Positions 25,816 through 35,525 of a stretch of 64,000 bases of DNA are shown piece after piece. Positions within the stretch are counted from its first letter, which is position 1. Each line of letters opens with the position of its first letter. This stretch comes from Sphingomonas montana (GTDB lineage Bacteria > Pseudomonadota > Alphaproteobacteria > Sphingomonadales > Sphingomonadaceae). The stretch lies in contig NZ_KV887142.1 of NCBI RefSeq assembly GCF_001956315.1, forward strand, positions 108,152-172,151, read 5' to 3'. The notes beneath the pieces were generated by a model. The model did no database searches. It saw nothing but the letters and a program-made list of their open reading frames with translations, and was not told the DNA's origin. The translations under genes and the position numbers were made by a program.

Positions 25816-28314
25816 ATGGCCGTGCCCGATCCGCTGACGTCCTACAATGCGAAGCGCGACTTTGCGAAGACGCGCGAACCGGCGGGCAAGGTAGCCCGGT
25901 CGAAGGCGGGGCAGGACCGGACCTTCATGGTCCAGAAACATGACGCCACCCGGCTGCATTTCGATTTCCGGCTGGAACTGGACGGCGTGCTGAAAAGCTG
26001 GGCCGTCACGCGCGGCCCCAGCCTCGACCCTGCCGACAAGCGCCTCGCCGTCCGGACCGAGGATCATCCGCTGTCCTACGCCACGTTCGAAGGGACGATC
26101 CCGGCCGGCGAATATGGTGGCGGCACGGTGATGCTGTGGGATCGCGGCACCTGGGCCTCGGTGCCGGGCAAGGATCCGTCGCGCACGATCGAGGAAGGCC
26201 ATCTCCACTTCACGCTGGCCGGCGAACGCATGACCGGCGAATGGCTGCTCGTCCGGATGAAGCCGCGCGGCCGCGAAACGCGCGACAACTGGCTGCTCCG
26301 CAAGGTCGAGGACGCCGCGGCCGATCCGGCACGCGATCTGGTCGCCACCGAACTGACCAGCATCGACACCGGCCGCACGATGGCCGAGATTGCCGACGCC
26401 GCCGCCCCGGCCGGCAAGGCACCTGGAAAAGCATCCGCCAGACCGCGCAAGGCCAAGCCGAAGACCGCCACGAAACCCGCATCCGGCCCCCCGCCCGCCT
26501 TCCGCCCGGTGCAGCTCGCCACGCTGGTCGACGCGATCCCGGCCGGCAGGGACTGGCTGCACGAGGTCAAATATGACGGCTACCGCGTGCTGGTCGCTGT
26601 CGGCGACGGTCGGGCGAAGGCCTATACCCGCACCGGCCTCGACTGGTCCGATCGGTTCGCGACCATCGTGACCGCCGCCGCCCGACTGTCCGGCAGCGCG
26701 CTGATCGACGGGGAGGTCGTGGTGCTCGACAAGGACGGCCGCCCCAGCTTCCAGGCGCTCCAGGCCGCACTCAAGGATGGTGGCGCCCCGCTGTCCTTCT
26801 TCGCGTTCGACCTGCTCGAACGCGACGGCCGCGAACTGGCCGGCTTGCCCAACATCGAACGCAAGGCGGCACTCGCCGACCTGTTCGACGGGGTCGCCGC
26901 CCCGCTCCACTATGCCGACCATATCCTGACCAAGGGCGAAGCGCTGTTCGAAAGCCTGTGCGCCGCCGGTTACGAAGGCGTCATCTCCAAACGCGCCGAC
27001 GCCCCCTATCGCGGCGCACGGTCGCAGGCGTGGCTGAAGGTGAAATGCACCCGCCGGCAGGAATTCGTGATCGTCGGCTGGCTGCCCAGCGAAAAGACGC
27101 GCGGGTTCCGCTCGCTCCTGCTCGGCGTTCACGGGCCGGACGGTCTGCGCTACGCCGGTAAAGTCGGCACCGGTTTCGATGCCGTCACCATGGCCGCCTT
27201 GCTCGCCAAACTCCGCCCGATCGAACGCAAGACGGCGACCGTGACGGCCCCCAAGGCGGCCGTCCGCGGCGCGCACTGGGTCACCCCCCGGCTGGTGGCG
27301 GAGGTCGCCTTTGCGGAGGTCACCGGCGACGGCGTCCTGCGCCATTCCAGCTTCCTCGGCCTGCGCGAGGACAAGGCCGCCGCCGACGTGATCGCCGAAA
27401 CCCCGATATCCGTCGCGCGCACCACCAGGGCTAGGCCCGCATCCGACAAGCCGGCCGGCATCACGCTCACCAATCCCGACCGCATCGTCTTCCCGGAATC
27501 GGACATCACCAAGGGCCAGCTCGTGGACTATTACGCCCGGCTCGCCGATCCGATGCTCGCCTTCGCCGCCCGCCGCCCGGTCAGCCTCGTGCGCTGTCCA
27601 CAGGGGCGGGCAAAGCACTGCTTCTTCCAGAAACATGATGCCGGCACGTTCGGCGATCATGTCCGCCACGTCCCCATTCCCGAAAAGGACGGCGGGACGG
27701 AGGACTATCTCTATGTCGAGGATGCCGCCGGCGTCGTCGCCTGCGTGCAGATGGGTGCGATCGAGTTTCACGGCTGGGGGTCGCGGATCGACGCGCTCGA
27801 ACGCCCCGACCGGCTGGTGTTCGATCTCGACCCGGACGAAGGGCTGGCCTTCGCCGACGTCCGCGCCGCGGCACTTACGGTGCGCGATACGCTGGCCGAC
27901 CTCGGGCTCGTCACCTGGCCGCTGCTGTCCGGTGGCAAGGGTATCCACGTCGTCGCGCCGCTCGATGCGAGCGCGGAATGGCCGGCGGTCAAGGATTTCG
28001 CCGATCGCCTCGCCCGCGCGCTGGCGCAGGCCCATCCCAGGCGTTTCACCGCCAACATGAAGAAGTCCGAACGCACCGGCCGGATCTTCCTCGACTGGCT
28101 CCGCAACCAGCGCGGGGCGACCGCGATCCTGCCCTACGCCGTACGCGCGCGCGCCAACGCCCCCGTGGCCGCGCCGATCAGTTGGGACGAACTGGAATCG
28201 ACCGAAACCGCCGCGCGCTACACCATCGCGGACGCGGCCGAACTGCTGGAACGCGCCGCCTCCCCCGCACTGGCCACCTGGTGCATCGTCGATCAGACGC
28301 TGCCCGACGCTTGA
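25816..28314 (+). CDS. ligD: Multifunctional ATP-dependent DNA ligase LigD
   Basis: An 832-residue enzyme with all three LigD activities in the order phosphoesterase, ligase, polymerase. The first 160 or so residues carry the 3'-phosphoesterase motifs (FMVQKHDATRLHFDFRLE, EGTIPAGEYGGG). The ligase nucleophile is Lys252 in VKYDGYR. The polymerase/primase domain occupies about residues 545-832 (VFPESDITKGQLVDYY, FDLDPDEGL). A Lys/Ala/Pro linker separates the first two domains. This order is the one seen in Pseudomonas and many alphaproteobacteria, whereas mycobacteria put the polymerase first. Confidence 0.96.
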   Translation: MAVPDPLTSYNAKRDFAKTREPAGKVARSKAGQDRTFMVQKHDATRLHFDFRLELDGVLKSWAVTRGPSLDPADKRLAVRTEDHPLSYATFEGTIPAGEYGGGTVMLWDRGTWASVPGKDPSRTIEEGHLHFTLAGERMTGEWLLVRMKPRGRETRDNWLLRKVEDAAADPARDLVATELTSIDTGRTMAEIADAAAPAGKAPGKASARPRKAKPKTATKPASGPPPAFRPVQLATLVDAIPAGRDWLHEVKYDGYRVLVAVGDGRAKAYTRTGLDWSDRFATIVTAAARLSGSALIDGEVVVLDKDGRPSFQALQAALKDGGAPLSFFAFDLLERDGRELAGLPNIERKAALADLFDGVAAPLHYADHILTKGEALFESLCAAGYEGVISKRADAPYRGARSQAWLKVKCTRRQEFVIVGWLPSEKTRGFRSLLLGVHGPDGLRYAGKVGTGFDAVTMAALLAKLRPIERKTATVTAPKAAVRGAHWVTPRLVAEVAFAEVTGDGVLRHSSFLGLREDKAAADVIAETPISVARTTRARPASDKPAGITLTNPDRIVFPESDITKGQLVDYYARLADPMLAFAARRPVSLVRCPQGRAKHCFFQKHDAGTFGDHVRHVPIPEKDGGTEDYLYVEDAAGVVACVQMGAIEFHGWGSRIDALERPDRLVFDLDPDEGLAFADVRAAALTVRDTLADLGLVTWPLLSGGKGIHVVAPLDASAEWPAVKDFADRLARALAQAHPRRFTANMKKSERTGRIFLDWLRNQRGATAILPYAVRARANAPVAAPISWDELESTETAARYTIADAAELLERAASPALATWCIVDQTLPDA

Positions 28315-28405
28315 TGACGGCGGCCCGTCGATCCCGTCCAACCTGCCGAAACATACTATCTTTGCCGTCCACGCGGCGCTGCTTAGACCATCGATCCAAA
28401 CGTTC

Positions 28406-30661
28406 ATGTTCTGGCAAGACTATACCCCCAACCGTGAAGCCATGAATAGCCTGACCTCGAAGGCGACCCTGTTCGCACTGCCTACGGATCAGCCGTACGG
28501 GCTGGACCGACTGGACCGGCTCGCGTCTTATGATCTGAACGGAACCGCGATCGAACCGGTGTTCGATCAACTTGCAGCACTCGGCGCGCAGTTGCTGGCC
28601 GTGCCCGTCTGCATGGTGTCGGTGTTCGGACATGACGAACAGGTGTTCATCGGCCGGTTCGGGATGGCTGCACGGAATATCCCCCGCACCCTCTCCTTCT
28701 GCAACGACACGCTGCGCGGCGGCAACGCCGTCCATGTCGTGCCGGATCTTTCGGCCGACGACCGGTATCGCATGCACCCTTTCGTCCAGCCGCCCGGCAA
28801 TACGCGCTTCTATGCCGGCACGCTGCTGCTGGACCGCGACGGGATGCCGGTCGGCAGCTTCTGCATCCTTGACCACACGCCGCGGGCGGACTTTTCCGAC
28901 GATGCCCGCGCGCTGCTCGTCCGGCTGGCGGCGATCGCGGCTGGCGCGCTGGATGCGCGGCGCAACCGGCTGACCGGGGCGGCCGGGCAACGCTTCGTCG
29001 AAACCACCACGATGGCGGTCATCACCGCCGACCATAACGGGCGGATCACCTTCTGGAATGCGGCGGCAGAGGCAATCTTCGGCCATCCCGCGCATGAGGC
29101 GATCGGCCGGAACCTGATGCTGATCGTGCCCGAACGGTTCCGCGACGCGCATCAGGTCGGCCTTGCCCGGCTGGTCCGCGGCGGCGTGCCCACGCTGGCG
29201 GGCAAGACGGTGGAGGTGCAGGCGCTGCACCGCGACGACCGTGAATTCCCGATCGAGATGACGCTGTCCTACTGGAACGGCCCATCAGGCCAGGGCTTCG
29301 GCGCGCACATCCTGGACATTTCGGCGCGCCGCGCGCGGGAGGCGCGGCTCCAGCATCTTGCGCATCATGACGAACTGACCGGCCTGCTCAACCGCCGCGG
29401 TTTCATGGAATGCGTCGAACGCTGCCTGGCCGATCAGGGGCGGGCCACCGTGCTGGCGCTCGATCTCGACATGTTCAAGGCCGTGAACGACGCCTTCGGC
29501 CATGCGGTCGGCGATGCGTTCCTCCAGGCCCTGTCGGTCCGCCTGACGACCGCGATCACCGGCGACGCGTCACTCGGGCGGATCGGCGGGGACGAATTTG
29601 CCGTGCTGCTCACCGGCGATACGGGGCTGGTCCGCGCGACCGACGTTGCCCGCGCGATCCTGCGGGCGCTGCGCGATCCGATCATCATCGCGCAGCATGA
29701 TCTGCAGGTCGGGGTCAGCATCGGCATCGCCGTCGCGCCGATCCACGCGACGGACGCGGACGAACTCATGATCCGGGCCGATCTGGCGCTGTTCCGCGCG
29801 AAGCATGAGGGCGGCCGCGCCTACCGCATCTTCGATTCCGGCATGGGGGCCGATCTTGCCGCCAACCGCGCGTTCAAGATGGAAATCGGCCGCGCAATGG
29901 CCAATGGCGAATGGGAATTGCTGTACCAGCCGCAGGTGGCGCTCCACAGCGGGCGGCTGGTCGGAACGGAGGCGCTGCTCCGCTGGCGTCACCCCAAGCG
30001 TGGCATGCTGCCCCCCGCCGCCTTCCTCCCGCTCCTCGAAACGCATGCCGCCGCGTTCGAGGTCGGCTGCTGGGTCATCGACCAGGCCTGCGCACGGATC
30101 CGGGACTGGCGCGCCGCCGGGCTGTCGATCGATCGGATCAGCGTCAACCTGTTCGCAGCGCAGATTCGCGCCGGCAACCTCGAGGATATCGTCCTTTCCG
30201 CGCTGGAACGGCATGGGTTGCAGCCGACCGACCTGGAACTGGAAATCACCGAAACGATCGCGCTGCGTCACGACGGTGAACTCGAACCGCTGCGCGCGCT
30301 GCATGCCGCCGGGGTCGCGATCGCCTTCGACGATTTCGGCACCGGCTTCGCCTCGTTGGCCACGCTGAAGAACTTCCCGCTGTCCCGGCTGAAGATCGAC
30401 CGGTCCTTCGTCACCGACATCGTCACCGATCCGCATAGCGCCGCCATCGTCGAAGGGGTGATCGCGATCGGCCACCGGCTCGACCTGACCGTGATCGCGG
30501 AGGGGATCGAAACCGGCCCGCAGGAACGCGTCCTGCTGTCGCTCGGCTGCGACGAGGGGCAGGGCTATCTCTACGGCCGGCCGATGACCGGCGCGGACAT
30601 ACTGGCGCGCTTCGCCGCCCGCACCCGGCCCGCACTGATCCACACTCTGTTCCCGATTTGA
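28406..30661 (+). CDS. GAF-PAS-GGDEF-EAL protein (c-di-GMP signalling)
   Basis: A soluble 751-residue protein. A GAF-like domain (about 30-185; LLAVPVCMVSVFGHDEQVFIGR) is followed by a PAS domain (about 195-305; AVITADHNGRITFWNAAAEAIFGH), a GGDEF domain with intact GGDEF at 394-398 and an EAL domain with EAL at 522-524. EAL active-site segments are complete (ELEITETIAL, DDFGTGFASL, KIDRSFV, AEGIET). It could make or break c-di-GMP in response to a cytoplasmic signal. The start is uncertain: ATG 28406 or ATG 28442, neither with a strong ribosome site. Confidence 0.9.
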   Translation: MFWQDYTPNREAMNSLTSKATLFALPTDQPYGLDRLDRLASYDLNGTAIEPVFDQLAALGAQLLAVPVCMVSVFGHDEQVFIGRFGMAARNIPRTLSFCNDTLRGGNAVHVVPDLSADDRYRMHPFVQPPGNTRFYAGTLLLDRDGMPVGSFCILDHTPRADFSDDARALLVRLAAIAAGALDARRNRLTGAAGQRFVETTTMAVITADHNGRITFWNAAAEAIFGHPAHEAIGRNLMLIVPERFRDAHQVGLARLVRGGVPTLAGKTVEVQALHRDDREFPIEMTLSYWNGPSGQGFGAHILDISARRAREARLQHLAHHDELTGLLNRRGFMECVERCLADQGRATVLALDLDMFKAVNDAFGHAVGDAFLQALSVRLTTAITGDASLGRIGGDEFAVLLTGDTGLVRATDVARAILRALRDPIIIAQHDLQVGVSIGIAVAPIHATDADELMIRADLALFRAKHEGGRAYRIFDSGMGADLAANRAFKMEIGRAMANGEWELLYQPQVALHSGRLVGTEALLRWRHPKRGMLPPAAFLPLLETHAAAFEVGCWVIDQACARIRDWRAAGLSIDRISVNLFAAQIRAGNLEDIVLSALERHGLQPTDLELEITETIALRHDGELEPLRALHAAGVAIAFDDFGTGFASLATLKNFPLSRLKIDRSFVTDIVTDPHSAAIVEGVIAIGHRLDLTVIAEGIETGPQERVLLSLGCDEGQGYLYGRPMTGADILARFAARTRPALIHTLFPI

Positions 30662-30705
30662 CCCCGCCGGACGGCGCGCCTATCAACGCCGTCATGATGC
30701 GTAAA

Positions 30706-30814
30706 CCGTCCATCCCGAGCGAAGTCGAGGGACCCGTCGAGCGAAGCCGAGACGGTCAACATCGCCCCTCGGCTACGCTCGGGGAAGTGCCTCGACTACG
30801 CTCGGCATGGACGG
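30706..30814. repeat. Dispersed nested palindrome, complete copy (family A)
   Basis: About 109 bases with outer arms CCGTCCATCCCGAGCGAAGT and ACTACGCTCGGCATGGACGG, plus inner arms GTCGAGCGAAGCCGAG and CTCGGCTACGCTCGGG. The whole can fold as a long nested hairpin. Other full copies are at 36991-37099, 41920-42028 and 45537-45650. It fills most of the 199-base gap upstream of glsA, with no gene inside. Confidence 0.85.
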
Positions 30815-30860
30815 GTTTTGCTGTGGTTCGGTCCACAGCCGTCGCGCGCTAGCGCCCCCC

Positions 30861-31793
30861 ATGCCGCTCGACGATCTCCTCGCCGGCATCGCCGCCGAAA
30901 TGCGCGCCGCGCCGGATCGCGGACGCGTGGCCGACTATATCCCCAGCCTCGGGTCGGTCGATCCGGCCTGCTTCGGGATCGCGCTCTGCACCGCGGACGG
31001 CAGCTGCCACGTCGCGGGCGATGCGGACGTCGCCTTCTCGATCCAGAGCATATCGAAGGTCTTCGCGCTCACGCTCGCGCTCGGCAAGGTCGGCGACGCG
31101 CTCTGGTCGCGCGTCGGCCGCGAACCGTCGGGCAGCGCGTTCAATTCGATCGTCCAGCTGGAACGCGAGGCCGGCATCCCGCGCAACCCGTTCATCAACG
31201 CCGGCGCGCTGGTCTGCACCGATGTCCACCTCGCCGGCCATTCCCCGCGCGAGGCGATCGGTGAAATCCTGCGCTTCGTCCGCGCGCTGGCCGACGACGA
31301 CGATATCGTGATCGACGAAACCGTCGCCCGGTCCGAACAGGAACATGGGTTCCGCAACGCCGCACTCGCCAACTACATCCGCAGTTTCGGCAATCTCAGC
31401 CAGCCGGTCGATGCGGTGCTCGGCACCTATTTCCACCAGTGCGCCATCGCCATGAGCTGCCGGCAACTTGCCATGGCCGGGCGCTACCTGATGCTCGGCG
31501 GCCGGTCGCCCGGGGCGGGGCGCATCGTCACCCCGGTGCGCGCGCGCCGCATCAACGCGATCATGCTGACCTGCGGCCATTATGACGCGTCGGGCGATTT
31601 CGCGTTCCGGGTCGGCATACCGGGCAAGTCCGGGGTCGGGGGCGGCATATTGGCGGTGGCGCCCGGCCGCGGGTCGATCGCGGTCTGGTCGCCCGGGCTG
31701 AACGCGCAGGGCAATTCGCAACTCGGCACGCTCGCGCTGGAACGGCTGTCGTCCGCGCTCGGCTGGTCCGTCTTCGATCCGGTGGACGCATGA
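30861..31793 (+). CDS. glsA: Glutaminase A
   Basis: A 310-residue serine-dependent glutaminase of the beta-lactamase fold, converting glutamine to glutamate and ammonia. The catalytic Ser63 and Lys66 are in [12 protein letters not shown]. Other family segments are [21 protein letters not shown] and [12 protein letters not shown]. The start at 30861 lies about 46 bases downstream of a dispersed repeat. It overlaps dinB by four bases (ATGA), an unusual pairing of a metabolic and a DNA-damage gene. Confidence 0.95.
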   Translation: MPLDDLLAGIAAEMRAAPDRGRVADYIPSLGSVDPACFGIALCTADGSCHVAGDADVAFSIQSISKVFALTLALGKVGDALWSRVGREPSGSAFNSIVQLEREAGIPRNPFINAGALVCTDVHLAGHSPREAIGEILRFVRALADDDDIVIDETVARSEQEHGFRNAALANYIRSFGNLSQPVDAVLGTYFHQCAIAMSCRQLAMAGRYLMLGGRSPGAGRIVTPVRARRINAIMLTCGHYDASGDFAFRVGIPGKSGVGGGILAVAPGRGSIAVWSPGLNAQGNSQLGTLALERLSSALGWSVFDPVDA

Positions 31794-32869
31794 CCGCGCC
31801 CGCCGAGGACGCGCCCGACCTGTCGCGCAAGATCATCCATGTCGACATGGATGCCTTCTACGCCTCGGTCGAACAGCGCGACGATCCGGCACTGCGCGGC
31901 AAGCCCGTCGCGGTCGGCGGATCGCGCGAACGCGGCGTGGTGGCCGCCGCCAGTTACGAGGCACGGCGCTACGGCGTGCGCTCCGCCATGGCATCGGTCA
32001 CCGCGCGCCGCAAATGCCCGGACCTGCTGTTCGTCCGCCCGCGGTTCGATGTCTACAAGTCGGTCAGCGACCAGATCCACGCCATCTTCCGCCGCCATAC
32101 CGACCGGATCGAACCGCTGTCGCTGGACGAGGCGTACCTCGACGTCACCGGCGTGCCCTCCGCGCGCGACGTAGCGGAGGCGATCCGTGCCGCGATCCGC
32201 GCCGAGACCGGCCTTACCGCCTCGGCTGGCGTATCCTACAACAAGTTCCTGGCAAAGGTCGCGTCGGACCATAACAAGCCGGACGGCATCTGCGTCATTC
32301 CGCCGTCCGCCGGCCCGCGCTTCGCCGCCGCCCTCCCGGTCGGGCGCTTCCACGGCATCGGCCCCGTCACCGCGGCCAAGATGACCGAACATGGCATCCT
32401 GACCGGTGCGGACCTGCTGACCCGGCCGGCCGACTGGCTGCGCACCCGGTTCGGGAAGGCGGCGGACTATTATCTGCGCGCCGCCGCGGGGTTGGACGAC
32501 CGCCCGGTCCGGTTCAACCGCGTCCGCAAGTCGATCGGCGCGGAACGCACCTTTTCCGCCGACATCGCCGACGATGCCGGCCTGTTCGCCGCGCTGGATC
32601 CCGTACTGGACGCCGTCTGGGAACGGATCGCCCGGTCCGACGCCGCCGGCCGCACGGTGACGCTGAAGGTGAAATATGGCGATTTCCACCAGATCACTCG
32701 CGCACGCAGCAGCATGCGGCCCGTCGCGACGCGCGCCGTACTGGACGAAACCGCGCGCGGGCTGCTGCGTGATCTCCTGCCGGTGCCCAAGGGCGTCCGG
32801 CTGCTCGGCGTGACACTGTCGGCGCTCTGTTCGCGCGAACCGCCGAGCCAGACGGGATTGCTGCTATGA
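31790..32869 (+). CDS. dinB: DNA polymerase IV (Y family)
   Basis: A 359-residue translesion polymerase. The catalytic acidic residues are in [16 protein letters not shown] (Asp19, Asp21) and [11 protein letters not shown]. The helix-hairpin-helix thumb ([11 protein letters not shown]) and little-finger domain ([11 protein letters not shown]) follow. The C terminus, SQTGLLL, is a plausible weak beta-clamp-binding peptide. No LexA box is recognisable upstream, since the gene begins inside glsA. It overlaps the next gene by ATGA. Confidence 0.96.
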   Translation: MTAPAEDAPDLSRKIIHVDMDAFYASVEQRDDPALRGKPVAVGGSRERGVVAAASYEARRYGVRSAMASVTARRKCPDLLFVRPRFDVYKSVSDQIHAIFRRHTDRIEPLSLDEAYLDVTGVPSARDVAEAIRAAIRAETGLTASAGVSYNKFLAKVASDHNKPDGICVIPPSAGPRFAAALPVGRFHGIGPVTAAKMTEHGILTGADLLTRPADWLRTRFGKAADYYLRAAAGLDDRPVRFNRVRKSIGAERTFSADIADDAGLFAALDPVLDAVWERIARSDAAGRTVTLKVKYGDFHQITRARSSMRPVATRAVLDETARGLLRDLLPVPKGVRLLGVTLSALCSREPPSQTGLLL

Positions 32870-33618
32870 CGACCACGCCCGTCTTTGTCCGCGTCGTGGA
32901 TCTCGAAACCACCGGGTCGCGTCCGCCTGCGCACGCGGTCTGCGAAATCGGCTGGCAGGACGTCGTGCTGGGCGACGACGGCGTCTGGCGGGTTGGCGGT
33001 CAGGACGGCGCGCATTTCGTCAATCCCGGCCGCCCGATCCCGCCAGTGACGCAGGCCGTCCACCACATCATCGACGCCGACGTGGCGGACGCCCCCCGGT
33101 GGCCGGACATCGCGCCGACCGTCCTGCGCAGCGACGCGGTCGCACTGGCCGCCCACCGCGCCACGTTTGAACAACGCTACTGCACGGCGCCGCTGACCGG
33201 CAATGCCGGCTGGATCTGCACCTGGAAATGCGCGCTCCGCCTCTGGCCGGGCAGCCCGTCCTTCTCCAACCAGGTGCTGCGCTACTGGCGCAACCCGGCC
33301 GGCCTCGACCGCAACCGCGGCCTGCCCGTCCACCGCGCCTTTCCCGACGCCTACGTCACCGCGCACCATCTGCGCGACATGCTCCAGACCACGTCCGTCG
33401 CGACGCTGCTTGAATGGAGCGCCCTCCCCGGCCTCCTCCCCCGCGTCCCCGCCGGGCCCCTGCGCGGCACCGCCTGGACCGCGCTCGACACCGACGCCCT
33501 GACCCGCTTCACCACCGACCGCGACGAAGACGTCCGCTACTCCGCCCAGACCGAACAGCGGCGGCGGGACGGCGCGGCGGACCCGGTCGACGAACCGGAC
33601 CAGCCGAGCTTGTTCTAG
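32866..33618 (+). CDS. DnaQ-like 3'-5' exonuclease
   Basis: A 250-residue DEDDh-type exonuclease. ExoI has Asp12 and Glu14 in VVDLETTGS. ExoII reads AAHRATFE, with Glu in place of the usual Asp. ExoIII is HRAFPDAYVT, with the His and Asp in place. The last residues, DQPSLF, match the QLxLF type of beta-clamp-binding peptide. Translationally coupled to dinB by a four-base overlap, so it may act with Pol IV, for example as a separate proofreading activity. Its substrate is not shown. Confidence 0.85.
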   Translation: MTTTPVFVRVVDLETTGSRPPAHAVCEIGWQDVVLGDDGVWRVGGQDGAHFVNPGRPIPPVTQAVHHIIDADVADAPRWPDIAPTVLRSDAVALAAHRATFEQRYCTAPLTGNAGWICTWKCALRLWPGSPSFSNQVLRYWRNPAGLDRNRGLPVHRAFPDAYVTAHHLRDMLQTTSVATLLEWSALPGLLPRVPAGPLRGTAWTALDTDALTRFTTDRDEDVRYSAQTEQRRRDGAADPVDEPDQPSLF

Positions 33619-33653
33619 GGCTGGTGGCCTCGGTACAGAAACCGCAGCCAAAT

Positions 33654-33727
33654 CCGTTTGGTTCGAGCCTGTCGAGAACCCCGCGCAGAGTTCTCTACAG
33701 GCTCAGCCCCTACTCAGCACAAACGGA
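33654..33727. repeat. Dispersed hairpin repeat, imperfect copy (family B)
   Basis: The left arm CCGTTTGGTTCGAGCCTGTC is followed by GAGAACC, a short loop and a decayed right arm (GTTCTCTACAGGCTCAG ... CAAACGG). The perfect form is at 46608-46669. It sits between two convergent genes and could terminate both. Confidence 0.7.
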
Positions 33728-33742
33728 AAAGAACGCGACCCA

Positions 33743-34426
33743 TTACCGCGTCGCGTTGTACCGCAGTTGTTCCTCGTTCAGCTGGAACCCGATCAGCAGT
33801 TCGAAGCTGGCGCGCGCCACGGCCGCCCGCGTCGCCGGATCGTTCATCGGGTCGATCGATGCGTCGGCGTCGGTCGGCTTGCGGCGGCGCGTCACTTTTT
33901 CCAATATGTCCGCCGGCAGCGTCGCGGCGGCCGCGTTCACGGTCGCGCCCGCGCTGCCCATGGCACTCGCGCGCAACTGGCCTTCCGCGAACCGCAGCGT
34001 CACCTGCTGCACCTGCTTGGACACCACGGTCGTCCCGCCGCGCATGACCGTGGCGAAATAGGGCAGCGTCACGTCGCGCGCCGGGCCGGCCACGGCACGC
34101 CGCGCCTGGACTTCGAACGTCGCGTTGGTACGGATCGGGTCCGTCGGCCCGCTGCACGTCGATTGCAGGTTGGTGATCGTCGCGGTCACGTCGATCGCGC
34201 GCGCATCGCGGCTGGCGGGCGGGTCGAACAGCGTGACGTCACCGGTATAGGTCGGCACCGCCACCGCCGGACAGGCCGACCGCGTGATGCGCACCCCACC
34301 CGTTTCGTCGAATTCACCCGCGGACGAACAGGCGGAGAGCGATACGGCCGCGACGGCGCCGATCAATACGGGGGTCAACAGGCGCAAGGCGGCACTCCGG
34401 AACACGGATGGGAACGGGCGGATCAT
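33743..34426 (-). CDS. Putative lipoprotein of unknown function
   Basis: A 227-residue protein with a lipoprotein signal peptide: [19 protein letters not shown], the lipobox being LSAC with the modified cysteine near residue 34. The mature part has a likely beta-sandwich ([40 protein letters not shown]) and an Arg-rich helical end. I recognise no named family. It is divergent from ispH, 46 bases away, and probably resides in the outer membrane. Confidence 0.8.
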   Translation of the reverse strand: MIRPFPSVFRSAALRLLTPVLIGAVAAVSLSACSSAGEFDETGGVRITRSACPAVAVPTYTGDVTLFDPPASRDARAIDVTATITNLQSTCSGPTDPIRTNATFEVQARRAVAGPARDVTLPYFATVMRGGTTVVSKQVQQVTLRFAEGQLRASAMGSAGATVNAAAATLPADILEKVTRRRKPTDADASIDPMNDPATRAAVARASFELLIGFQLNEEQLRYNATR

Positions 34427-34472
34427 AGGAACCGGCTTCCGGACAGGCAAGCAATCGCGTAAAGCCTGCGGT

Positions 34473-35480
34473 ATGTCCGATCCGTTTCCCCCCGCCACGC
34501 CCGCCGCCACATCTGCCGCCGGCGGCGATGCGTCCCCGGTGCGTCCCGCGCTTGCGCTGCTGATCGCGGCCCCGCGCGGTTTCTGCGCCGGCGTGGATCG
34601 CGCGATCCGGATCGTCGAACTGGCAATCGAGAAACATGGCGCCCCGGTCTATGTCCGCCACGAAATCGTCCACAACAAATATGTCGTGGACTCGCTGAAG
34701 GCGAAGGGCGCGATCTTCATCGAGGAACTGGACGAGGTGCCGGACGGCGTACCGGTCGTCTTCTCCGCGCACGGCGTGCCGAAATCGGTGCCCGCCGACG
34801 CGGAGGCACGCGGGCTCTATTATCTCGACGCCACCTGCCCGCTGGTGTCCAAGGTCCACCGCCAGGCGGAACGGCTGGTCGAAATGGGCCGGCACATCCT
34901 GTTCATCGGCCATGGCGGTCATCCGGAGGCGATCGGCACGTTCGGCCAGGTGCCCGTCGGCGGCATGACGCTGATCGAAACCGCGGCCCACGCCGAACGG
35001 CTCGTTCCGGCCGACCCGGACAATCTGGCGTTCCTGACGCAGACGACGTTGTCGGTGGACGATACGGCGGACGTCATCGCCGTCCTGCGCCACCGCTTCC
35101 CGTCGATCCTCGGCCCGAAGGGGGAGGATATCTGCTACGCCACGTCCAACCGCCAGGCCGCAGTCAAGGCGATCGGGCCGCAGTGCGACGCCATGCTCGT
35201 CATCGGTGCGCCCAATTCGTCCAATTCACTGCGGCTGGTGGAGGTCGCGGCGCGCGGCGGCACCAAGGCGAAACTGATCCAGCGCGCGACCGAGATCGAT
35301 TTCGAATGGCTCGCCGGCGTGCGCACGCTCGGCATCACCGCGGGTGCTTCCGCCCCGGAGGTGCTGGTCCGCGAGGTCGTCGACCGGCTCGCCACCCGCT
35401 TCACGATCGAGGAGCGCGAGGTCGAGAGCGTCGCGGAAACGATGGTCTTCAAGCTGCCGCGCAGCCTCGAAGCCGCCTGA
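34473..35480 (+). CDS. ispH: 4-hydroxy-3-methylbut-2-enyl diphosphate reductase
   Basis: Last enzyme of the MEP isoprenoid pathway, making IPP and DMAPP with a [4Fe-4S] cluster. The 335-residue protein has the three cluster cysteines: Cys38 ([11 protein letters not shown]), Cys122 ([12 protein letters not shown]) and Cys221 ([11 protein letters not shown]). Catalytic segments GHPEAIGT and [11 protein letters not shown] are present. The N-terminal 25 residues are a low-complexity extension rich in Ala and Pro. It is followed by thrB and rnhA on the same strand, an order common in alphaproteobacteria. Confidence 0.97.
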   Translation: MSDPFPPATPAATSAAGGDASPVRPALALLIAAPRGFCAGVDRAIRIVELAIEKHGAPVYVRHEIVHNKYVVDSLKAKGAIFIEELDEVPDGVPVVFSAHGVPKSVPADAEARGLYYLDATCPLVSKVHRQAERLVEMGRHILFIGHGGHPEAIGTFGQVPVGGMTLIETAAHAERLVPADPDNLAFLTQTTLSVDDTADVIAVLRHRFPSILGPKGEDICYATSNRQAAVKAIGPQCDAMLVIGAPNSSNSLRLVEVAARGGTKAKLIQRATEIDFEWLAGVRTLGITAGASAPEVLVREVVDRLATRFTIEEREVESVAETMVFKLPRSLEAA

Positions 35481-35525
35481 CACCCCCGCCTGACACCCGC
35501 TCCGCTTCACGCACCGGAACCCGCC

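Noticed and set aside
25738..28407. Open frame of about 889 codons on the minus strand opposite ligD
   Set aside because: It is a shadow of ligD. The plus strand has all LigD motifs in order, and the minus-strand product matches no family.
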